Assembly (NCBI GenBank): GCA_964466745.1
Contig: CAYXOX010000002.1
Coordinates: forward strand, 8,202 to 72,201
Direction of reading: 5' to 3'
DNA: 64,000 nucleotides
Source: CAYXOX01 sp964466745
GTDB taxonomy: Bacteria; Pseudomonadota; Alphaproteobacteria; Rhodobacterales; Rhodobacteraceae
Below, piece by piece: positions 41,049 through 47,886 of the stretch. The notes beneath the pieces are model-generated. The model worked only from the letters and a program-made list of their open reading frames with translations, did not search any database and was not told the DNA's origin. How positions within the stretch are numbered: position 1 is the first letter of the stretch; each line of letters opens with the position of its first letter. The translations under genes were made by a program, and so were the position numbers.

Positions 41049-41421
41049 TTCGTCCCCTCGCTTTCGGGGGGAGGTAGAGGCGGCAGGGTTCGCGGTCAAC
41101 TCGCCGGGCCCCGGCGATGGGCGTCGGCGTGCATCGCCAGCGGGATGCCGCGGTTGGTGCGCCCGCCCGGTGGGACCATTCCGAGCGGCGGCGCGTGGCC
41201 CGACGCTTTCATGAGCGGTTGCCGATGCGCAGCGGGCAAGCCGGGCGCATGCGAGCGCACCGAACCGCGCCGGAAGCGGAACGCATCCGTTCCGGCGCAT
41301 TTCTTTATTCCGTCAAGCCGCGGCAACCTCGTATGGGCGCGGCTCGTCATCCCGATCGAGGCGCCGGTGCCTTCGGCGACGGGGCAGGGCGCTGCCGCAT
41401 GGGCACCCGGCACCGCGGCTT
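41049..41421. other. Non-coding stretch, 373 bp
   Basis: No credible protein in any frame. It lies upstream of the KtrA gene on the minus strand and should contain its promoter; no clear boxes seen. Confidence 0.5.
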
Positions 41422-41616
41422 TCAGTGCTGACGCCCGGTGGACACGGAAAACGGAGCCGCGTTGCGCCAGGCATGGGATGCCTTTCAGCGGCGGCAGATG
41501 CGCTCCCCGGAGCCTCCGCTTCGGAACGTCGCGTTGCAGCGCAGGCAGCGCCGCTCCTTCGCAATGTCTGCGCGGGCCCTGTCAGGAATCCACGGCCCGC
41601 TCGCAGGATCGGTCAT
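41422..41616 (-). pseudogene. Small zinc-ribbon protein gene interrupted by TGA at the fourth cysteine
   Basis: From ATG 41616, with GAGGAGAC nine bases upstream, the frame gives 43 residues ending RRCLRCNATFRSGGSGERICRR, then TGA at 41487-41485. In small alphaproteobacterial zinc ribbons of this kind (C-x2-C, then C-x2-C) the next residue is the fourth cysteine. Here TGA stands for TGC/TGT. The frame continues after the TGA with KASHAWRNAAPFSVSTGRQH and a stop at 41424-41422; the K-x-x-x-A-W-R tail is also what I expect from the family. So either a nonsense mutation, a sequencing error, or, less likely, recoding. Confidence 0.6.
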
Positions 41617-41797
41617 TTCGAATGTCTCCTCGGGTTCAAAGGTCAAAGGGCGGTGCCGGCCCCTGCCCGGGCCCGGAGAAGAGCGCTCGGCGACGACGGC
41701 CGGCGCGCGCCGTGCCGCCGCGTTCCGGGGTTGGCCGCAGTGCCCGGCGCGCGTCGCGCACGGCATGGCCGCATGCGGCCGGCGCGGCCTGTCGCTC

Positions 41798-42409
41798 TCA
41801 GGTCAGCATCTGCACCCAGTCCACGGCATCGGCGAGGACCGCCTGCATCGCGGCGTCCAGGCCCGCGATGAGCGCGACCGTGCTGTCTGACGGTGCAACG
41901 GCGGTTGCGCCGAACCGGCGCGCGCCGAGCACGGACCTGTCGGACTCGCGGATGAGCGTCATGCGGAGCGAAATCCGGATCTGTGCCGAGCCGGGGCTCG
42001 TGATTTCGGCCTGAAAAGCCTGGACTTCGCTCATCAGGGTGTGGTCGGGCGCGAGCCCCGCCCCGACCCGGGTGACGAGCCGATGCCCGCCGCTGTTGAG
42101 CAGCGAGTGCACGAGCAGGCTCTGCACCATGGCCGGGGTCGGTTCCGACCAGCGGGCATCGGGCAGGTATTCCGCCTGCCGCGGGGAGACCTTGATCAGG
42201 ATCCGGTCGGTGGACAGCTCGCCCGCGGATGTCGGCAGTTCGACGACGAGATGGCCGCTGCCCGCGGACCGCGCGTCTTTCGCTTCCAGCGGTGCGAGCG
42301 TGTAGGTGTCGAGCGGATCGCTCGCCCTTGCGACCGCCGATACGGCCTCGCACCCCGAAAGGCCGGCCGCGGCGAAGAGCGAAAGAACATGACGGCGGGT
42401 CTGGGTCAT
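41798..42409 (-). CDS. ABC-transport auxiliary lipoprotein (PqiC/DUF330 type)
   Basis: 203 residues with a lipobox (FAAAGLSGCEA) that places the cysteine near residue 20. The mature part follows the PqiC-like plan: DTYTLAPLEA, then HLVVELPTSAGELSTDRILI, YLPDARWSEPTPAMVQSLL and a beta-rich second half. Such lipoproteins complete MCE lipid-transport systems at the outer membrane. The gene start overlaps the stop of the MlaD-like gene (ATGA). It is the last gene of that operon. Confidence 0.88.
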   Translation of the reverse strand: MTQTRRHVLSLFAAAGLSGCEAVSAVARASDPLDTYTLAPLEAKDARSAGSGHLVVELPTSAGELSTDRILIKVSPRQAEYLPDARWSEPTPAMVQSLLVHSLLNSGGHRLVTRVGAGLAPDHTLMSEVQAFQAEITSPGSAQIRISLRMTLIRESDRSVLGARRFGATAVAPSDSTVALIAGLDAAMQAVLADAVDWVQMLT

Positions 42410-43329
42410 TCGGATCTCCTGTATTCCGGGGTTTCGTTGCCGAGCAGGAAGCGCCCTGGATCGCTGCCGATCTGTCGGGCGAGGGCGTCAAACCGGGCGA
42501 TGACCCCGCTCGCGTCGGCGATCAGCGCGCCGATCTGTCCCGAGAGCCGGGGCAGATCGCCTTGCGTCGTGGCGCGGAGGCCCTCCATCGCCGCGTCCGC
42601 GCTGCCTGCAGCGGAGCGCAGGTCGGCGACGAGCGCCGGCATGTCGTCTTCCAGAAGCCCGCTCGTGGCGCCCAGTCCGGCCTCCGCCGCGTCGAGAACC
42701 GCGTCGACACGCGCGAGGGTTTCCTCCGCGCGGGTCGCAAGGGCATCCGTGCGGGTGGCAAGGGCATCGATCCGTCCGGTGGCGTCCCGAATATTGGCGA
42801 GGATGCCGCCGACGGCGTCGCGGTTCGCGGGCGTGGCAAAGCTGCGGACTTCCGAGATGAGCGCCGTCGCCTCGGCCAGCAGATCGGGCCCGGTCACGAG
42901 AAGATCCTGCACCACGGAACGCTCCGATCGGATTTCCGGGACCGACGCGGGCGGTACTGCCCTGAGCCGGCCCGCGTCCGCGCTGCCCCCCTCCAGCGCG
43001 ATGAAGCCGACGCCAGTCACCCCCTGCGAAGCAAGCGTCGCGACGGTGTCGGTGCGGACGGGGGTCTCGGCCAGGATCTCAATGCGCACCCGCACGAGCG
43101 CGGGGTCGTCCCTGTCGAGCGCGATGCTCAGCACGCGGCCCACATCCACACCGTTGTACCGGACGGCCCCGGTCTGGCTCAGGCCCGCCACGGTTCCGAA
43201 CACGATGTCGTATTGCGCATAGGTCCGGTCCAGCTGGACCTTTGCCAGCCAGAGCACGAAGCCCAGCATGGCGAGGAAACCGAGCAGCGTGAACAGTCCG
43301 ATGAGCACGAAGCGCGCACGGGTTTCCAT
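42406..43329 (-). CDS. MCE-domain lipid-transport protein (MlaD type)
   Basis: 307 residues. One N-terminal membrane helix (FVLIGLFTLLGFLAMLGFVLWLA) is followed by the MCE domain with YDIVFGTVAGLSQTGAVRYNGVDVGRV and LASQGVTGVGFIALEGG. The remaining ~150 residues are helical and rich in repeating RTDALATRAEETLARV-like segments, probably a coiled needle that helps form the periplasmic tunnel. It overlaps both neighbours (ATPase gene upstream, lipoprotein gene downstream). Single-MCE proteins form hexamers on the inner membrane. Confidence 0.92.
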   Translation of the reverse strand: METRARFVLIGLFTLLGFLAMLGFVLWLAKVQLDRTYAQYDIVFGTVAGLSQTGAVRYNGVDVGRVLSIALDRDDPALVRVRIEILAETPVRTDTVATLASQGVTGVGFIALEGGSADAGRLRAVPPASVPEIRSERSVVQDLLVTGPDLLAEATALISEVRSFATPANRDAVGGILANIRDATGRIDALATRTDALATRAEETLARVDAVLDAAEAGLGATSGLLEDDMPALVADLRSAAGSADAAMEGLRATTQGDLPRLSGQIGALIADASGVIARFDALARQIGSDPGRFLLGNETPEYRRSE

Positions 43330-44099
43330 CAGCTTGCGCCTGCCGCAAGGGCCGTATGGGCGCGCGGGCCGTTGAAGTAGTCGTTCACCCAGGGATCATC
43401 GACATCGCGCAATTCGGCCATGCTGCCGGTGACCAGCACGCGGCGTCCGGCCAGCACGGCGATCCGGTCGCACGTGGCCTGCAGGGTGTCGAGATCGTGG
43501 GTGACGAGAAACACCGTGAGGCCCAGGGCCTTTCGCACCGCGTTCAATAGGTCGTCGAAGCCCGTGGCGCCGATCGGCCAGCGCCCGGCGCGTGCCGGCA
43601 TCGACCGCAGCGAGTTCGCGCATCGGNNNNNNNNNNNNNNNNNNNNNNNNNNNNNNNNNNNNNNNNNNNNNNNNNNNNNNNNNNNNNNNNNNNNNNNNNN
43701 NNNNNNNNNNNNNNNNNNNNNNNNNNGATCGGCCAGCGCCCGGCGCGTGCCGGCATCGACCGCAGCGAGTTCGCGCATCGGCGCCTCGACGTTCTCCCGA
43801 ACGGTGAGGGCCGAAAAGAGCGCCCCGTCCTGGAACATCACGCCGGTTCGGGCGCTCGTGGCGGCCTTCTCTGCGGGGCTCGCACGCAGCACATCAGTGC
43901 CCAGCAGCGTGATCTCGCCAGCGCTCGGGGTCATCAGGCCCACGATGCTGCGCAACAGGACCGACTTTCCACTGCCCGAGGCGCCGACCACTCCCAGCAC
44001 CTCCCCGCGCTTCACGTCGATTGACAGGTCTTCGTGGACCGTGCTCGCGCCGAACCGGTTGGTGAGACCCCGGATCGCGATGACGGTCTCGGCCTCCAT
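43329..44099 (-). CDS. MCE-system ABC ATPase (MlaF type), damaged by an assembly gap
   Basis: The N-terminal part reads normally: FGASTVHEDLSIDVKRGEVLGVVGASGSGKSV with Walker A, then TGVMFQDGALFSALTVRENV with the Q-loop. The end is also normal: IGATGFDDLLNAVRKALGL and VTHDLDTLQATCDRI with the switch histidine. Between them lie 100 N at 43627-43726 flanked by a 55-bp exact duplication. The ABC signature and Walker B are therefore missing from the assembly, roughly 50-60 residues. The ATG overlaps the permease stop (TGATG). The native gene is expected to be intact. Confidence 0.85.
   Translation of the reverse strand: MEAETVIAIRGLTNRFGASTVHEDLSIDVKRGEVLGVVGASGSGKSVLLRSIVGLMTPSAGEITLLGTDVLRASPAEKAATSARTGVMFQDGALFSALTVRENVEAPMRELAAVDAGTRRALADXXXXXXXXXXXXXXXXXXXXXXXXXXXXXXXXXXRCANSLRSMPARAGRWPIGATGFDDLLNAVRKALGLTVFLVTHDLDTLQATCDRIAVLAGRRVLVTGSMAELRDVDDPWVNDYFNGPRAHTALAAGAS
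43572..43781. repeat. 100-N gap flanked by a 55-bp exact direct duplication
   Basis: Bases 43572-43626 and 43727-43781 are identical and sit right at the two edges of the N run (43627-43726). In the gene they encode the same segment, RELAAVDAGTRRALAD. The left copy is joined directly to the later part of the gene through a shared GATCGG stretch. This is the mark of two contig ends carrying the same sequence, i.e. an assembly error and not a biological repeat. Confidence 0.9.
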
Positions 44100-45172
44100 C
44101 ACACCCCCCAGACGGCGAAGAACACGGAAAAGAGCGCATCTACCACGATCACGAGGAAGATCGCGATCACCACGGCACGCGAGGTTCTTTCGCCCAGGGA
44201 TGCCGCGTCGCCCCCGACCAGAAGGCCCTGCTGGCAGCCCACCAGCGCGATAATCGCCGCAAAGACCGGCGCCTTGGACAGGCCGACCAGCGCCTGCGCC
44301 GCGTCCACGTCGGCCAGCAGTTGGGTGCGGAACTGGCTGGGCGAGATGCCAAGCTCGATCCATGCCATGAGCCCGCCGCCGAAGAGACCGGCGAGGTTGG
44401 CCACGAGCCCGAGGATGGGAAGCACGATCACCAGCGCAAGCAGGCGCGGCAGGACGAGGAGGTCCACCGGTTCGAGTCCGAGAACCCGCATGGCGTCGAT
44501 CTCCTCGCGCATCTTCATCGAGCCGATCGCAGCGGTGAAGGCCGAGGCCGAGCGCCCGGCGACGATGATGGCCGTGAGCAGGATCCCGAGCTCGCGCAGG
44601 ATCGAGATGGCGATGAGATCCACCACGAAGACCTCTGCGCCGAACTGGCGCAGCTGCGCCGCTCCCTGGAACGCCAGCACCACCCCGATGAGGAACCCCA
44701 TCAGGGCCACGATCGGCACGGCGTTCAGCCCGGCCTGTTGCATGTGATGGACCAGCGCCGTGACACGCAGCCGGCGGGGATGGGTCAACGTGGCGCCCAG
44801 CCGGACCATGACCACGCCGACAAAGCCGAGGCTCCGGGCCGCGGCGCCGAGAATCCCGCCCGATACAGCTCCCAGTGCGGCGAGGCCATCGAGGACCGGG
44901 AGCCGCCGCTCGCGTGTCGCATGGCCGCCCGCGGGCGGCGTGGCGTCGCGAACGGTGCGGATCAGCAGGCGTTGCGCGTCGTCGGCGCCGGTCAGGGGGC
45001 GGCCGCTGGTCACGAGTGTCCACGCCCCGGCCGTGTCGAGGCGGGTAACCGCGGCGAGGTCCAGCGCCGAGCCCGGACTGGCCGCCTCGATCTGCCGCCG
45101 GTACGTGTCGAGGGTGGTGAGCGTGAGCGGCCCCGACAGGGTGAGCGATGCAGCGGGGTCCGGCTCGGCCAA
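44099..45172 (-). CDS. MCE-system permease with N-terminal STAS domain (MlaE type)
   Basis: 357 residues if the TTG at 45172 is the start. Residues 1-90 look like a STAS domain (LTLSGPLTLTTLDTYRRQIE, LDLAAVTRLDTAGAWTLV), followed by the MlaE permease: MGFLIGVVLAFQGAAQLRQFGAEVFVVDL, REIGILLTAIIVAGRSASAF-like text, and MKMREEIDAMRVLGLEPVDLLVLPRL, the hallmark of the family. No ATG is available at a sensible place, so the TTG is inferred; GGTGG lies about nine bases upstream. It works with the ATPase, MCE protein and lipoprotein encoded next to move phospholipids between membranes. Confidence 0.88.
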   Translation of the reverse strand: MAEPDPAASLTLSGPLTLTTLDTYRRQIEAASPGSALDLAAVTRLDTAGAWTLVTSGRPLTGADDAQRLLIRTVRDATPPAGGHATRERRLPVLDGLAALGAVSGGILGAAARSLGFVGVVMVRLGATLTHPRRLRVTALVHHMQQAGLNAVPIVALMGFLIGVVLAFQGAAQLRQFGAEVFVVDLIAISILRELGILLTAIIVAGRSASAFTAAIGSMKMREEIDAMRVLGLEPVDLLVLPRLLALVIVLPILGLVANLAGLFGGGLMAWIELGISPSQFRTQLLADVDAAQALVGLSKAPVFAAIIALVGCQQGLLVGGDAASLGERTSRAVVIAIFLVIVVDALFSVFFAVWGV

Positions 45173-45177
45173 GCGAG

Positions 45178-45369
45178 TCAGCCACCGGCGCCGATCGCGC
45201 CGACATTGCCGAGCAGCCCGAAGCCGCGGAGCAGCCAGAGCACGACGAGGATCACCACAACCACGTTCAGGATCTGCCTTATCTTTCGATCCATCGGGAC
45301 ATAGGTGTTGATCGCCCAAAGCCCGACGCCGACGACGACGAGCGTGACCACGAGATTGATGAGTGTCAT
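45178..45369 (-). CDS. Small two-helix membrane protein (Thivi_2564-like)
   Basis: 63 residues: helix MTLINLVVTLVVVGVGLWAIN, a short loop TYVPMDRKIRQ, helix ILNVVVVILVVLWLLRGF and a glycine-rich end GLLGNVGAIGAGG. The pattern NxYVPMDxxIRxILN followed by a second helix is common in short uncharacterised proteins of proteobacteria. GGAACAG lies near the start. It is five bases upstream of the MlaE-type gene and may be in its transcript. Role unknown. Confidence 0.75.
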   Translation of the reverse strand: MTLINLVVTLVVVGVGLWAINTYVPMDRKIRQILNVVVVILVVLWLLRGFGLLGNVGAIGAGG

Positions 45370-45505
45370 TGGAACTGTTCCTGTTGAGTGAGGTGAGCGG
45401 GCCGTCAACGGCCCGGTTCTGGAGCCTGCGCGGAAGACATCACGCCGCGGACGGGCGCCTGGATGGGCACCCGCCGGATGCGCGCCGAGGTGTCCGCCGC
45501 AACCG

Positions 45506-45718
45506 TCAAGCGCTTGCGAAGCCGCGGAAAAGCAGCACGGCCCCGGCAACGACGCCGACGACGCCACCGATCAGGTACCACATGGTGACACCGCTGAACC
45601 GGCCGGTAAGCGTCTCGGTCATCTGCTCGACCGGTGCGTTCGACGCCTTCCAGGCGAAATAGAGAAGCGCGACGCCGGCGACGAGCGCAACGGCTCCGAT
45701 GATGCTTGACTGTGTCAT
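45506..45718 (-). CDS. Small DUF3185-like membrane protein
   Basis: 70 residues: helix IIGAVALVAGVALLYFAWKASN, a loop with APVEQMTETLTGRFSGVT and a second helix MWYLIGGVVGVVAGAVLLF. The sequence GxALLxFAxxASxAPxEQxxExxTGRFsxxTxWYlxGG is recognisable from a family of short stress-associated membrane proteins (DUF3185). GAAGGAGAAT lies about 16 bases before the ATG. It stands alone between the Thivi_2564-like gene and a 550-bp gap. Confidence 0.78.
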   Translation of the reverse strand: MTQSSIIGAVALVAGVALLYFAWKASNAPVEQMTETLTGRFSGVTMWYLIGGVVGVVAGAVLLFRGFASA

Positions 45719-46271
45719 GGCGTGATCCCTCGATCCATTCTCCTTCCGTTGCCGTGCCCGCGGAAAGCGGTGCGGCGCGCGGCCGGAATCGCGCGCGGAA
45801 GGTGTTTCCGGCCCTGCCGACAATTGCAGACCCGTGCGGCGTTGCACTTACCTGGATCAATTGCACCAAAAGGACTTCCTGCGCCGGCCCGGGCCTTTCG
45901 GCGTCACCGGATGGCGCCCGGCGCAGGCCCGGCCTCCGGGCCGTCCCGCTGCCGCGGCACGGCGAGGCCCCGGGCGGTCTGCGGGCAGGAAGCGATTGCG
46001 CGGGTCAGCCACGGGGCACGCCGAGGGCCGCGGGAAGGGACGTATCGCCCCTGTCGCCCTGAATGAACGCGCCGACGTGCAAGGCCGATTTCGCCGCTAA
46101 CCTGCGTCAGTACAGGAAGGCGGGGGCGGCGGCTAGGTTGGGTGTGCCTGCCAACGATGTGGCGGCATGTTTTTCCGAGTTTCCGCGAAGCGCAACGGGG
46201 CCCGGTGTTTCCATCTGCACGCTTTCCATTGCGCTTCGCGGCCTCGGAACGTCCATGAAAGGACATTCCAC
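45719..46271. other. Non-coding stretch, 553 bp
   Basis: Divergent gap between two small-protein genes, so it should hold promoters for both. GC is lower than the window average near 45830-45880 and 46130-46270. A 70-codon frame at 46063-46275 has no ribosome site and no family resemblance, so it is not called. Confidence 0.5.
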
Positions 46272-46460
46272 ATGATTCCTGAGCAGAACGCGACCGCCGA
46301 AAAGATGAAATCCGTAAAGGCCGCATGGGACAAGGCGCCTTCCGGCCCGAAGAAGGACGCGGCCCTCAAGCACTACCAGGCCGCCGAGAAGGCGCACACC
46401 GCAAAGAACGAAGCCGAGACCAAAAAGGCACTCGACGCTGCGGAACACGCGCTCGCCTGA
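46272..46460 (+). CDS. Small Lys/Ala-rich helical protein
   Basis: 62 residues, almost entirely predicted helix: EQNATAEKMKSVKAAWDKA, then GPKKDAALKHYQAAEKAHT and NEAETKKALDAAEHALA. The charge and alanine pattern gives amphipathic helices with no membrane segment or signal. AAAGGAC lies nine bases upstream. Similar short proteins are found in alphaproteobacteria beside CsbD-like or other stress genes, but I cannot name a family. A strong hairpin follows the stop. Confidence 0.65.
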   Translation: MIPEQNATAEKMKSVKAAWDKAPSGPKKDAALKHYQAAEKAHTAKNEAETKKALDAAEHALA

Positions 46461-46469
46461 TATGACGCC

Positions 46470-46502
46470 GCGACTGCCTTGCACCCGGTGCCGGGCAGTC
46501 GC
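46470..46502 (+). terminator. Hairpin after the small helical protein gene
   Basis: Perfect 9-bp arms GCGACTGCC (46470-46478) and GGCAGTCGC (46494-46502); the loop has its own GCACC/GGTGC pairing, making a long continuous stem. It begins nine bases after the stop. ACACGG follows, so no T-run. Confidence 0.55.
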
Positions 46503-46821
46503 ACACGGCAGGCGCGGGGCTGGGAACTCCGCGAGTGGTCCCAGGCGCTGCGCCACTCGCCGCGCGGCGCGGCTCCAGCTCGGCTTGATGGCGCCCCGCC
46601 CGGCAATAGAGCGCTCGTATCGCGCGATCTGCCCTTTTCACGATTTCGAGTCCCGGAGATCGCCTGCACCGAGTTGCGCGCCGCGAACATTCTTTCCGGC
46701 AGGCTTACGGGTGTTAGTGCAGCCCTTTGCGGACGGGTGGAAATAAAGGTTCATGCTCCCGTATCGTAGAGATGGCATCACGCCATTTCCGGAAGCGGCG
46801 AACTCCGGAAGGACACATATC
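46503..46821. other. Non-coding stretch, 319 bp
   Basis: No credible protein. It should carry the promoter of the OmpA-like gene; GGAAATAAAGG at 46739-46749 is the only AT-rich patch. GGAAGGAC at 46807-46814 is the ribosome site of that gene. Confidence 0.5.
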
Positions 46822-47457
46822 ATGAACAGGATTACAGGACTCTTCTCTGCGGCGGCCGTCATTGCCTTGGCAGGCTGCACGTATAACGACGGCACCGCGA
46901 ACCAGCCCGGAACCGGCGCCGTCATCGGGGGCGTTTCCGGCGCGGCTCTCGGCCGTGCAATCGGCGACGATACACGCTCCACTGTCATCGGGGGTGCCCT
47001 CGGTGCCGCAGTGGGCGGAGCGATCGGGGCGAACATGGCGCGCCAGGAGCGCGAGTTGAACCAGCAATTGGCCGGCAGCGGCGCGATCATCAACAACACC
47101 GGCAGCCAGCTGCGGGTCATCCTGCCGGAGGGCGTGACCTTCCAGACGGGATCGGCGACGGTCGCCTCGAGTTTCCGGCCTGCCCTGAGCCAGGTCGCCC
47201 GTTCGCTGAACCTGCACCCGAACTCGACCGTGCGGGTCGTCGGGCATACCGACAATGTCGGGTCCGCGACGTTCAACAGGCAGTTGAGCGAGGATCGTGC
47301 GCTGTCCGTTGCCCGCATTCTTATCAGCGACGGGGTCGCCGCGAGCCGGATCACCTATTCCGGACGGGGCTTCAACGAGCCGAGCACGTCGAACGCCACC
47401 GCGAGTGGCCGCGCGCAGAACCGCCGCGTGGAAATCGTGATCACCCCCACGAACTGA
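46822..47457 (+). CDS. OmpA-family outer-membrane lipoprotein (YiaD/Pal-like)
   Basis: 211 residues. The signal ends in a lipobox (VIALAGCTYN). A glycine-zipper segment follows (AVIGGVSGAALGRAIG, then VIGGALGAAVGGAIGANMA), able to insert in membranes. The C-terminal OmpA domain (about 95-210) has the peptidoglycan-binding motif HTDNVGSATFNRQLSEDRALSVARIL with the aspartate and arginine that hold diaminopimelate. ATG 46822 is set by the ribosome site and signal. It is a stand-alone gene with its own terminator and probably tethers the outer membrane to the wall. Confidence 0.92.
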   Translation: MNRITGLFSAAAVIALAGCTYNDGTANQPGTGAVIGGVSGAALGRAIGDDTRSTVIGGALGAAVGGAIGANMARQERELNQQLAGSGAIINNTGSQLRVILPEGVTFQTGSATVASSFRPALSQVARSLNLHPNSTVRVVGHTDNVGSATFNRQLSEDRALSVARILISDGVAASRITYSGRGFNEPSTSNATASGRAQNRRVEIVITPTN

Positions 47458-47522
47458 TCCGGCGGGGCGACGCCCCCACCGGGGCCAGCGCCCGGCGAAC
47501 AAGTGCGGATTTGCGCTTTTGC

Positions 47523-47568
47523 GCGGACGGGAAAACCGGCAAGCTGCCGCCCGTCCGCAATTTTTTTT
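47523..47568 (+). terminator. Rho-independent terminator after the OmpA-like gene
   Basis: 9-bp arms GCGGACGGG (47523-47531) and CCCGTCCGC (47550-47558), then AA and eight T (47561-47568). It is the only classic hairpin-plus-T-run terminator I found in the window, 66 bases after the stop codon. Confidence 0.9.
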
Positions 47569-47886
47569 GGCCCGTCGTCATGCGCGCTGACGCGGGTGCG
47601 CGCCGGCAAGAAAAGGCGCGCAAGGCCACGGCCGACGGCCTGTGGCGCGCGTTGCGCAACCGGTTTCGCCAAGGCCCCTGCGCGCAAGACGAAACGCCTG
47701 GCGCCGGACATGGGCCACGCTGTGCGCCGCCACGGGTGGCGATGCCCCGGGGGGGGCGGCTTTCTTCCGGGCCAGGGCCGGGCGTTGTCGGGAGGGCACA
47801 CGCCCCCGCCGGCCCTCCGGCGGAGACGTCGCCCACCCGAATGCCGGGCGATCCGCGGGCCGCGGCGCTGCGCCTCGGGCCGGCTT
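47569..47886. other. Non-coding stretch, 318 bp
   Basis: Between the terminator and the end of the convergent antiporter gene. No credible protein; no recognised RNA. Confidence 0.5.

Noticed and set aside
41485..41487. Selenocysteine as the leading reading of the in-frame TGA
   Set aside because: A zinc-ribbon ligand is a poor place for selenocysteine and no clear stem-loop was seen just after it; mutation or base error is simpler. Reported as a check item.
43572..43781. A biological 55-bp direct repeat or mobile-element target duplication
   Set aside because: Copies abut both ends of a 100-N run inside one conserved gene, which is an assembly join artefact.
46063..46275. A 70-codon frame before the small helical protein gene
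   Set aside because: No ribosome site, no resemblance to a family, and it overlaps the next start without coupling signs.
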